Positions 18,580 through 26,529 of a stretch of 64,000 nt of DNA are shown here, piece after piece. The translations under genes were made by a program, and so were the position numbers. This DNA comes from Streptomyces sp. NBC_00690 (GTDB lineage: Bacteria; Actinomycetota; Actinomycetes; Streptomycetales; Streptomycetaceae), in contig NZ_CP109009.1 of the NCBI RefSeq assembly GCF_036226685.1, positions 682,001 through 746,000 on the forward strand. Direction: 5' to 3'. The notes under the pieces were generated by a model. That model was given only the letters and a program-made list of their open reading frames with translations. It made no database searches and was not told where the DNA came from. The first letter of the stretch is position 1; each line of letters opens with the position of its first letter.

Positions 18580-18807
18580 AACCGCATCGAGTGCTGCCGG
18601 CCCTCAAGGAACAGGTATCCAGACTGAAGGAACGCCTCGCCGCGCGTGACGCAGATCAATGGGCTCGCTGACTTCAGGGAGCGGGCTCTGTCACAGATCG
18701 CCACCCGAAGGATGGAGATCGAGCGGCTTCGCGACGTCTTGGCCACGCCGTCGAATGTTCGTGCTCTGCCCAGTAGTTCAGGGGCGAACGCAGCTGACCG
18801 AAGGTGA
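18580..18807 (+). pseudogene. Tn554 TnpC-like/DUF6262-like accessory remnant
   Basis: In two frames the sequence reads VLPALKEQVSRLKERLAARD and then QINGLADFRERALSQIATRR MEIERLRD (shown in two pieces), a coiled-coil pattern seen in small proteins that follow tyrosine recombinases in Tn554-like modules. A frameshift near 18650 and loss of the N-terminus make it a remnant. Its position just after a broken tyrosine recombinase supports the assignment. Confidence 0.45.
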
Positions 18808-18887
18808 GGTCGCTCTTCATGGTGGCGATGCGCGAGGACGGGTTTCCTGGTGCCGGTCGCGCTCAGTCCAGGCAGGGGCCTTGGGCC

Positions 18888-18914
18888 TGTCTGTCTGACT
18901 GACTGACTGACTGA
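18888..18914. repeat. Short CTGT/GACT tetranucleotide repeat
   Basis: CTGTCTGT followed by about four copies of GACT just beyond the stop of the first hydrolase pseudogene. A tetranucleotide microsatellite is unusual in such GC-rich DNA. Confidence 0.7.
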
Positions 18915-18917
18915 TGG

Positions 18918-19651
18918 CTACGGTTCCAGGAATGCGAGGGCCCGCGGGACGAATCTGTCGTGGTGCTGAAAGATGCCGCCGTGTCCGGCGTCGGGGTAGA
19001 GAGGGGCGAGTTCGCCTCGGGGCAGCCGGGCCGCCAGGTCGATGGTGTTGACGCTCGGGACCATCCGGTCGCTCTCGCCGTTGGCCACCAGGACCGGCTG
19101 CTGGATGCGCGACAGGTCCTGCGGTGCCGTGCGGCCCCAGCGTTTGATGGCCTTCAGCTGGGCATGGAACGACGGCACCGAGATCGCCTTGTCGCGGTCG
19201 TCTGTGCGCTCCTTCAGCCGCACGTCGCCTTCAGCATGTCCTGGATGGTGACGGACGTGACCTTGTCGATGCCGGGTCCGCCGGCGGGGCCGGTGCCCGC
19301 GAGGATGAGTTTCCGTACGAGGTCGGGTTCCTCTGCCGCGATGACCTGGGCGATGAAGCCGCCCATCGACAGGCCGAGCAGGTCGACCCGGTCGAACCCG
19401 AGGGCACGGATGAAGCCGACGCCGCGGTTGGTCGTAGGTGATCACGCGGCATTGGGCGGCCAGTCCGTCGACGACCCGTGGATCCCAGTTGTCCAGGACC
19501 GCGGACAGGTGGTTGAGGAGGATCAGCGGTACGCCGTTGTCCGGGCCGAGCTGCCGGTAGGCGAAGTGGACGCCCTGCACGGACACGGAGCGGGTCGGCG
19601 CGTTCTTGTACGAGATCGGGGTGGGGTGGGGGAGCTGGACGATGTGCTCAT
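18918..19651 (-). pseudogene. Alpha/beta hydrolase, multiply frameshifted
   Basis: The N-terminus begins near ATG 19651, shifts frame, and continues SVQGVHFAYRQLGPDNGVPL with the oxyanion-strand pattern. After CRVITYD the middle is found in other frames (DLLGLSMGGFIAQVIAAEEP, carrying the nucleophile elbow G-L-S-M-G), and the C-terminus returns with WGRTAPQDLSRIQQPVLVAN and PDAGHGGIFQHHD holding the catalytic His. Two or more indels and a short deletion after the elbow inactivate it. It is a paralogue of the next hydrolase upstream and the last gene of the SDR-led operon. Confidence 0.75.
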
Positions 19652-19698
19652 GGCCGGGTCCTGGTGTGTGGTGGGGGACGAGCGTGACTCTCAGCTTG

Positions 19699-20557
19699 TC
19701 AGCTGTCGGTGTCGAGGTGGGTTCGCACGGCGTCGACGAACTCGTCGCCGTGTTGGAAGACGCCGCCGTGCCCGGCCCCTGGGTAGATGATCAGCGTGCT
19801 GCCGGGAATGCGGGCGTGCATGTCGTGGGACAGCTCGCTGGGGACCATGCGGTCGTGGTCGCCGTTGGCGATGAGCGTCGGGGCACTGATGCGGGAGAGG
19901 TCCTGCGGCTCAGCCTGGCCCCAGCCCCGGATGGTGGTGATCTGGCGGTGGAAGGACGACAGTGTGATGGGGGTGTCACGGTCCATGACGCGCGAGGTAG
20001 GCATTGGCTGCCGCCTTGCCCGCTGCGGTGCGGGGAAAGAACAGGAACTCCTTGGCATCGGTGCGGGCGATCGCGGCACGGGCCATGTCCCAGTAGACGT
20101 AGGCTCCGCCTGTCGGACGGTCGATGCCGGTGCCCCCGGCGGGGCCGGTTCCGGCCAGGACGAGGCGGCGTACGAGTCCCGGCGCGTCGAGGGCCACCTG
20201 CTGGGCGACGAAGCCGCCGAGCGAGAATCCGAGCAGGTCCATCTGGGTCAGGCCGAGAGCGGCCACGAACCCCTCTGCCGCACGCGCCATCGCGGCGATG
20301 GTGCCCGGGGTACGACCGGTGGATCCGCCGACCCCAGGGAGGTCGAGCGTGACGATGCGGCGGTCGCGGGCGAGCGCGTCGACGAATCGGGGATCCCACT
20401 CGTCGAGTGTGGCGCCCAGGTGAGTGAGCAGGACCAGCGGGACGCCGTTCTCGGGGCCGAGGTCGCGGTAGACGAGCGTGTCCGAACCTACGACGATGCG
20501 GCGGTTGGGCGCCGTGACCCACGTGGCCGGCCGGGGAAGGGCGTTGGACTCAGCCAT
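19699..20557 (-). pseudogene. Alpha/beta hydrolase, single frameshift
   Basis: From ATG 20557, residues 1-190 are continuous and include the oxyanion region VLLTHLGATLDEWDPR and nucleophile elbow LLGFSLGGFVAQQ (G-F-S-L-G). At about 19985 the frame shifts by one; the C-terminus continues RDTPITLSSFHRQITTIRGW and YPGAGHGGVFQHGD with the catalytic His. Without the shift it would be a ~285-residue esterase, haloperoxidase-like or C-C hydrolase-type enzyme. The start overlaps the end of the upstream oxidoreductase gene, indicating operon structure. Confidence 0.75.
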
Positions 20558-21577
20558 GGTTGGTCACCGCCTTCGGGTCGGTGGTGACCAGGACCTTGCC
20601 GCGTGTGCCGCCGCCGAGCGCCTCGTCCAGGGCCCGCGGGGTCTGGTCGAAGGGGAGCACCCGGTCGATGACCGGCCGCAGCACCCCGTCGTCGACCAGC
20701 CCGGCGACCTGGCGCAGTGCGGCGCTGTCGGGGGTGATGAACAGGAAGCGGTAGGTGACCCCGAGTGCGCGTGCCCGGCGGCGGGTGCGGGCACTCAGGG
20801 CCCGGATGGCGAGCCGGACGATCGGGTTGACGCCGACGCGCCGTGCGAAGGCCGGGTCGGGCGGGCCGGTGATGCCGATGACGTGGCCGCCGCGGCGCAG
20901 CACACCGAGGGAAGCCTGCAGCGTGGCGCCGCCCTGGGTGTCGAGGACGAGGTCGACGGGCGTGCCGGCGAGGCTCTGCGCGAGGTCGTCGTGGCGGTAG
21001 TCGATGACGATGTCGGCACCGAGCTCTCGGGCGGCTGCGATGTTCGCCGTCGAGACGGTGGTGGCGACGGTGCAGCCCAGGTGCTTGGCGAGCTGGATCG
21101 CGACCGATCCCACGCCACCGGTCCCGCCGTGGATGAGGACGGTCTGGCCCTTCTTCACCTTGCCCATCTCGACGAGGGCCTGCCAGGCCGTGAGCGCGAC
21201 GACGGGGAGCCCCGCGGCCTCGACCAGGCTCACCGACCGGGGCGCGGGTGTCATCGTGGCGGCGTCGACCGCGACGAACTCGGACAAGGTGCCGGTGGCC
21301 GCCAAGTCGACATAGCCGTACACGTGGTCGCCCACGGCGACGTCGCGTACCGCGGAGCCAACCTCGACGACCTCGCCGGAGAGCTCACCGCCCATGACCT
21401 TGGGCAGCCGGAACGGGAAGATCGCCTTGAACTCGCCGGAGCGGACCCGCTCGTCGGCGTGGTTGACGCCCGACGCGACCATGCGCACAAGCACCTCATG
21501 GGGGGGGCGGGGACCGGTACGGGCATCTCGACCTCCCGCAAGGGGGAGCCGTACTTCTCGACGACGAAAGCTTTCAC
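20550..21577 (-). pseudogene. Zinc-less MDR NADP-dependent oxidoreductase, G8-tract frameshift
   Basis: The GTG start at 21577 gives KAFVVEKYGSPLREVEMPVP; the body of the enzyme (EVLVRMVASGVNHADERVRS) is in another frame. The change occurs at a run of eight G near 21500. The rest is complete: Rossmann motif VLIHGGTGGVGSVAIQLA, then VDLVLDTQGGATLQASLGVL and a C-terminus ending AVTNHG. The family (quinone reductase/enoyl reductase type MDR) reduces enones or quinones with NADPH. A homopolymer indel is the most error-prone lesion type, so the gene may be intact in the cell. Confidence 0.75.
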
Positions 21578-21718
21578 GGGGCACTCCTAGCAAAGTGTTC
21601 TGAGGGATCGGGTACCTCGGCGGCGGGGCATCCCGGATGGCCGCCGTACTTCTCGAACCAGTTTGTGTCGTTTACCGGCTGCGGCGCGGGCGCATTGTGT
21701 CCTGAGCCGCGTTCACCA

Positions 21719-22779
21719 TCAGGCCGCCGGCACGACCGGGGCAGTGACGCGGTCGGCGGCGCCTCCCTGCAGGCGGTCCAGGGAAGCGGCGATCCCCTCG
21801 TGGGGTGCGCCGAGCGGCACCGCGCTGACCTCGGTGAGGCGGGTGTACTGCTCGTCGGTCAGCTGAATGTCGAGGGCGCCGAGGTAGATGTCGAGCTGGG
21901 AGAGGTTGCGCGGGCCGATGATCGGCACGAACGTGGCCGTCGAGCGGGCGGCGCGCTCACGCACCCAGGCCACCGCCACCTGGGCAGGTGCCAGGCCCGT
22001 CTCCTGGGCGATGGCCAGGACGGTGTCGACGACGGCGGTCTTCTGGCCGGTGCTCTCGGTGTGGATGACCATGCCCAGGTCGCTCAGGCGCCCCTCGGCG
22101 GAGCTGCGGTACTTGCCGGTGAGCAGCCCGCCGCCGAGCGGGGACCACAGGGCGGCGCCGAGCCCGAGGCTCTCGGCCATGGGCAGCAGCTCACGGTCGG
22201 CGGTGCGTTCGACGAGGCTGTACTCGTGCTGGATTCCCACGATCGGCGCCTGGTTCCTCAGGTATGCGAGGGTTACCGCGCGCGAGACGCGCCAGGCGGG
22301 GAAGTTCGACAGTGCGGCGTGGTGGATCTTGCCGGCGCTCACCAGGTCGTCGAGCCCGCGCAGGATCTCCTCCATCGGCGTGAGCTCGTCGGGGAAGTGC
22401 ACCCACAGCAGGTCGATGTAATCGGTGCCCAGGCGCTTCAGGCTGGCTTCCACCGAAGCGACCATGTTCTTGCGGCTGTTGCCGGTCTTGGAGATGTCCG
22501 GCTGCGGAGCGGCGCCGAGGGTGAACTTCGTGGCCAGGACGAAGTGGTCGCGGTCGGCCGAGATCAGCTTTCCGGTCAGTTCCTCCGACTCGCCGAACTG
22601 GTAGCCGTCCGCGCTGTCCCGGATCTTCGACCGGTTCGCCGAGGCCGGCGGCACCTTCCTCGCCCTAGTGCCTCGTCCGGCTCGGCGCCTGCGCCCCAGC
22701 CGGTGCCGAAGTTCGCGGTGCCGAGCGCGTACTCGGACACGCGCAGCCCGGTCCGTTGTCCGAAGGTCGCGTAACGCAT
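21719..22779 (-). pseudogene. Aldo/keto reductase disrupted by a micro-inversion
   Basis: N-terminus from ATG 22779: MRYATFGQRTGLRVSEYALG then NFGTGWGAGAEPDEA. The C-terminal part reads DSADGYQFGESEEL through ATKFTLG, IDLLWVHFP and GLGAALWSPLGGGLLTGKYR. The segment expected between them in this family, IFDRFAEAGGTFL, is encoded on the opposite strand at about 22624-22664, i.e. inverted in place, and the flanking frames no longer agree. The family reduces carbonyl groups with NADPH. The lesion destroys the strand-helix that supplies the catalytic Asp region. Confidence 0.8.
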
Positions 22780-22836
22780 GAGACGTTCCTGTCTGAGAGG
22801 TGGGAAGGCGGTCGCGCCGAGGGGGAGGGGCGAGCG

Positions 22837-23526
22837 TCAGCCCGCGCTCGGCTGGGGTGCCGCGGAGAGGCTCTGCTTGACGTACCGGCTGGTCTCGTCG
22901 GCGAGGATCTCGGGCAGGCCGGTCTCGATGCCGTGCAGGGCCTGGGCCGCGACGTCGGCGGCGGTCTTCTGGTCGGCGGGCACGCCGGCGGCCATGTCGG
23001 TGTCCATGTAGCCGACGTGCAGCGCCGATACGGTGATCCCGCGCGGTGCCAGCTCCTCACGCGTCGCGTCGCTCAGCGCCCAGGCGGCAGCCTTGGAAGC
23101 CGCGTAGGAGTCGAGGCCGGCCGGGTGGAACCAGGACAGGGCGGACAGGACGTTGAGTACGGCGCCGCCGCCGTTTCCCTCGATGACGGGGGCGAAGGCC
23201 CGTGTGGCGGCGAGCGGGCCGAAGAAGTTGGTCTCCATCTCGCGACGTACCTCGTCCAGGTCGCCTCCGACCAGCGTCGCGCCGGTGGAGATGCCCGCGT
23301 TGTTGATCAGCAACGTCGCGTCGGAGGCGATGCGGGCGGCCTCCCGTATCGACGCCTCGTCCGTCACGTCCAGCCGCAGCGCGGTGACGCCCGGCAGGTC
23401 GACCGTCTCGGGACGCCGGGCAGCGCCGTACACCTTCGCGCCGCGTTCGACGAGCTGGGCTGCGAGATGCCGCCCGAGCCCACGATTGGCACCGGTAACG
23501 ACCGCGACCGCGTTCTTGAGTTCCAT
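22837..23526 (-). CDS. SDR-family NAD(P)-dependent oxidoreductase
   Basis: 229 residues from ATG 23526. Classical SDR motifs: TGANRGLG at 11-18 (cofactor), NNAG at 75-78, catalytic Ser128 (LSALSW), Tyr141 and Lys145 (YAASK). It oxidises or reduces a small carbonyl/alcohol with NAD(P). First gene of a minus-strand operon followed by the aldo/keto reductase, MDR reductase and two hydrolases, and divergent from the TetR gene. It is the only clearly intact enzyme of that operon. Confidence 0.9.
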   Translation of the reverse strand: MELKNAVAVVTGANRGLGRHLAAQLVERGAKVYGAARRPETVDLPGVTALRLDVTDEASIREAARIASDATLLINNAGISTGATLVGGDLDEVRREMETNFFGPLAATRAFAPVIEGNGGGAVLNVLSALSWFHPAGLDSYAASKAAAWALSDATREELAPRGITVSALHVGYMDTDMAAGVPADQKTAADVAAQALHGIETGLPEILADETSRYVKQSLSAAPQPSAG

Positions 23527-23569
23527 GCCTGCTCCTGTCCTGGCGGGCGCCGACGGCGACCCACACAAA

Positions 23570-23591
23570 TTAGATTACGTATTCAATCTAA
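23570..23591. promoter_or_regulatory. Candidate TetR operator
   Basis: TTAGATT-N8-AATCTAA, a perfect 7-bp-arm inverted repeat in an AT-rich island between the divergent SDR and TetR genes (44 bp and 49 bp from their starts). TetR regulators usually bind such palindromes between divergent genes and repress both. Confidence 0.65.
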
Positions 23592-23639
23592 ACATGGAGT
23601 TACGATAGATGCCAGTCGACATCCAAACGGGAGGTAGCC

Positions 23640-24200
23640 ATGGGCCGCGTATCGCAGGCGCAGGCGCAGGAAAATCGCAGGCGGGTGGTGGACACCGCAT
23701 CCCGGCTGTTCCGGGAGCAGGGCACGCAGGTCAGCGTCGCCGACCTGATGAAGGCGGCCGGTCTGACCCACGGCGCGTTCTACAAGCAGTTCGCCTCCAA
23801 GGAGGCACTCGTCGACGAGGCCACCGCCCACGCCTTCGCCGAACTCGCCCGGCGCTACACCGAGGGACTTGAGCGGTATGAGGGGCGGCGCGAAGCCGCC
23901 CAGCAGTTGCTGATCGACGCCTACCTCTCCGTCGAGCACCGTGACGGCCCAGCTGGCGGCTGCCCGGTCGCCGGGCTCGCCTCTGACATCGCGCGCGAGG
24001 GCGGGGAGCGTGAGGCCCGTCGCGTCTACACCGAGGGAGTGTCCGACTTCGCCGGCTTCCTGGCCACCGATGACCAGGACGGCATCGTCCGCCTCTGCAC
24101 CCTGTTCGGAGCGCTGGTCCTGTCCCGGGCCACCAACGGCTCCCCGCTCTCTGAAGAGATCCTCGCCGCCGCGCACGCAGCCTTGACCGTAGAAGGCTAA
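23640..24200 (+). CDS. TetR/AcrR-family repressor
   Basis: 186 residues from ATG 23640 with GGGAGG upstream. Residues 10-57 are the TetR HTH (RRRVVDTASRLFREQG, VADLMKAAGLTHGAFYKQFA SKEAL in two pieces); the rest is the helical ligand domain with a Cys in AGGCPVAGLASDIAREGG, typical of the YcdC/NemR-like branch that senses electrophiles. That sensing idea is inference. It probably represses the divergent SDR operon through the palindrome at 23570. Confidence 0.9.
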   Translation: MGRVSQAQAQENRRRVVDTASRLFREQGTQVSVADLMKAAGLTHGAFYKQFASKEALVDEATAHAFAELARRYTEGLERYEGRREAAQQLLIDAYLSVEHRDGPAGGCPVAGLASDIAREGGEREARRVYTEGVSDFAGFLATDDQDGIVRLCTLFGALVLSRATNGSPLSEEILAAAHAALTVEG

Positions 24201-24363
24201 CCAAGGACACGGTGCGGGTGCACAACGATGGCACTGGGCGACGAGGCGTCCCCGGTCGGCGGAGGCGTTGGGGGAAGGCCGCCGGCGCCTGGCGCACCGA
24301 CCCCACCGTGCGCGAGTCGGCTCCGGGCCGCATGTCCGTGAGGTGTCGGTTGCCCGGCCGACG

Positions 24364-24690
24364 TCAACGTGTCAGCAGGACTGCGATCTGCGCCCGGATG
24401 TCGCGCAGGATCTCGTCGGCGCTCGCGGCGACGTTCACGCTGGCCGCCATCGCGAGGAACATCACGGCGGACACCACGCGCGCCGTTGTCGCTGCGTCCG
24501 CCTCGCCGACCCGTGCGTCCCGGCGCAGCACGGCGGCCACGGCCTGCTCGGTCTGCCCGGTGATGGTGAGGGCCTCGTGGTGGTGGGGTTCAGTGGGGTC
24601 GCCGAAGACCATCTCGCGCAGGTAGACGCGCCCGTTGTCGACCGACGGGTGCTGGTGGACGAATCCTGTCGGGAGGAAGTGGGGATGGAT
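24364..24690 (-). pseudogene. TetR regulator C-terminal fragment
   Basis: The frame reads HPSVDNGRVYLREMVFGDPT, then TARVVSAVMFLAMAASVNVA and ADEILRDIRAQIAVLLTR, the C-terminal dimerisation helices of a TetR-type regulator. The DNA-binding half is absent; the 5' side abuts a decarboxylase fragment on the other strand. A broken regulator left by rearrangement. Confidence 0.5.
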
Positions 24691-24962
24691 ATGGATCATT
24701 CGCAGGCGCCGGTGCTGAAGGCGCTGGCCGCGTACCATGCGACTGGGCAGGTGCCGTTCACCCCTCCGGGGCATCGGCAGGGCCGGGGCACGGATCCGCG
24801 GGTTCTGGAGGTGCTGGGCGAGGCGGTGTACGCCGCGGACGTGCTCGCGTCCTCGGGGGTTGGATGACCGCAAGAGCAGCCACCGTGTTCTGGAGCGGGC
24901 TCAGGAGCTGATGGCGGACGCGGTCGGGGCGGAGCACACGTTCTTCGCCACGGCTGGGAGTC
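24685..24962 (+). pseudogene. Orn/Lys/Arg decarboxylase N-terminal fragment
   Basis: ATG 24685 with GGGAGGAAG upstream gives MDMDHSQAPVLKALAAYHAT then VPFTPPGHRQGRGTDPRVLE, the N-terminus of PLP-dependent Orn/Lys/Arg decarboxylases. One extra G near 24866 (GGGGG) creates a stop; the frame resumes as LDDRKSSHRVLERAQELMAD through HTFFATAGS and then homology ends at ~24962. The PLP lysine and most of the enzyme are gone. Confidence 0.7.
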
Positions 24963-25152
24963 CGAGCCGACCCCGCGCGGGCGGGGACGACACTCGGCAG
25001 GCACTTTGGCTGGCGCCCGTCACGGAGAACGACTCCTGCACGGGCGGGGGTGAGCTGGCTGGCCGGGCCACAGTCGGCAGCCTCCAGGCCGCCCCATCAC
25101 AGGCCGAGTCGGCGTGCCGGTCGGCCCGTCCCGGATCGGGTGCGGTGTATGC

Positions 25153-25455
25153 CTACCCCGGCCCTTGTGCGTGGAGCTCGTCCACGCACTGCTCGGGCAC
25201 GGCCCAATCCCGGGCGACCATCAGGCCGGGCCTGGGGGTCGGACCACCGGCCCTGGCATTCGCCCGCCGGATCTCTTCAGCGATCCGCTCGCAGTCCACC
25301 GCCGGCACCGTGGCGGTGATCGGCTCGCGCCGCCCGGACTCCTCAGTGCCGGATGGTTCTCCGGCCCCTGACGAGGTGACAGCGGCGGTGGCGGCGAGCC
25401 CACCGAGGCAAGCAACCGCCCACAGCACGACGATCCCGGCACGGACGTTCACCAC
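25153..25455 (-). CDS. Small single-pass membrane or secreted protein
   Basis: About 100 residues from GTG 25455: VVNVRAGIVVLWAVACLGGL forms one hydrophobic segment, followed by a Thr/Ser/Gly-rich stretch and VDCERIAEEIRRANARAG with two Cys in the extracytoplasmic part (VDC, EQC). An earlier in-frame ATG at 25587 would add a basic cytoplasmic leader. Similar short proteins occur in streptomycetes without known function. Codon usage is typical. Confidence 0.5.
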   Translation of the reverse strand: MVNVRAGIVVLWAVACLGGLAATAAVTSSGAGEPSGTEESGRREPITATVPAVDCERIAEEIRRANARAGGPTPRPGLMVARDWAVPEQCVDELHAQGPG

Positions 25456-25711
25456 CCGACCGAACCGTTCACGGCGCCGACGGCCGCCGAGTCCGCCCCG
25501 CTCGTCCTCCTGGTGCCGCCGCCTGTTCCCACGGTAACCCCCTCTGCCCGGCCGGTTCGGGGCCGTCCCGGACCAGGCAACAACCATAGTCCGCCACCGG
25601 ATCGGCGGGGTCAGCCGGCCCCAACTCACAGCTTTGTCAGCTCACTTGACTGTTCTCCGCGTGCCGAGGGCGGCCACAACAGGGCCCCGGAAGCCCAGTA
25701 GGCTGCCGCAC

Positions 25712-26458
25712 ATGTCGGATCATGAGAACAGTCGGCGCGCGGAAGCCGACGGCGGAGTCGCACGGGTCGAAGCCGCCTGGAGCCGAATAGTTGAGTGGCT
25801 TGCCGAGCGCGCTCCCCGCTCGTATGCGCAGCTGTTGCCACCTGCCACCGACGCCGGAATACGCGAGGCCGAGGCCACGCTGGCTACATGGGCCTGGTTC
25901 CCGGAGGGCGGTGAACCACCGACGTTTCCGGAGGAGTTGCGGGCGCTGTGGCGGCTGTGCGGGGGGCCTGCGGAGCCCGAGGAGGAGATTCCTGGCGATG
26001 AGGAGGGGGAGCTGTGGCCGGGGCTGGTCCTGCCGCACGGCATGTTCCTGCCGCCCGTGATCGCTGCTGAAGCCCGCGTCGGCCTTCAGGGCGTCGGTGA
26101 TGAGGGGAACTGGAAGCCGGAGCGGCACCGGCATCCGGCGTACAGCGTGCCGTGTGTCACCACTGAGTGGCCCCGGCCGACGGCGGGACTGTATGTCGAC
26201 ACCTCATACGGTCCGGCCCGCGGCTCGCTGGGCCGGTTTTCCACCTTGACGGGCTATGAACTCGAGGCGCCATCCTACCCGTCTGTCGCCGACTACCTTG
26301 AGGCGGTCGCCGGGGTTCTGATCTCGGGCACCGGCTCTCTGCCCGACGGCAAACAGGACAGGCCAGCGATCAGCCTGGGCTGCTTGGTCTGGCTCCTCCC
26401 AGATCGTCCGCGCCTGTCCTATGCCCCGTGGGAACTGGTCCACTCCCACCACCGATAG
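25712..26458 (+). CDS. SMI1/KNR4 (SUKH-1) family protein
   Basis: 248 residues from ATG 25712. SUKH pattern: an N-terminal helix VEAAWSRIVEWLAERAPRSY, then TFPEELRALWRLCGG near residue 75, and C-terminal GLYVDTSYGPARGSLGRFST with VADYLEAVAGVL. Bacterial SUKH proteins often neutralise contact-dependent toxins. A large secreted nuclease-like protein lies convergently across a terminator (26475-26516), so an immunity role is possible but the convergent orientation is not the usual toxin-immunity order. Confidence 0.8.
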   Translation: MSDHENSRRAEADGGVARVEAAWSRIVEWLAERAPRSYAQLLPPATDAGIREAEATLATWAWFPEGGEPPTFPEELRALWRLCGGPAEPEEEIPGDEEGELWPGLVLPHGMFLPPVIAAEARVGLQGVGDEGNWKPERHRHPAYSVPCVTTEWPRPTAGLYVDTSYGPARGSLGRFSTLTGYELEAPSYPSVADYLEAVAGVLISGTGSLPDGKQDRPAISLGCLVWLLPDRPRLSYAPWELVHSHHR

Positions 26459-26474
26459 CGGGCACGGAAGCCGA

Positions 26475-26516
26475 GGGCCCTTTCTCCCTCCTTCGGGCAG
26501 GAGGGAGAAAGGGCCC
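26475..26516. terminator. Bidirectional intrinsic terminator hairpin
   Basis: A perfect 17-bp stem (GGGCCCTTTCTCCCTCC at 26475-26491 and its complement at 26500-26516) with an 8-nt loop TTCGGGCA, exactly between the convergent SUKH gene (ends 26458) and the DNRLRE gene (ends 26530). It lacks a long T run, as is common in Streptomyces. Confidence 0.85.
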
Positions 26517-26529
26517 GTGTCCCGGTCGG

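Noticed and set aside
20478..22774. Long plus-strand ORFs over the oxidoreductase cluster
   Set aside because: Antisense shadows of genes with clear Rossmann and AKR motifs on the minus strand.
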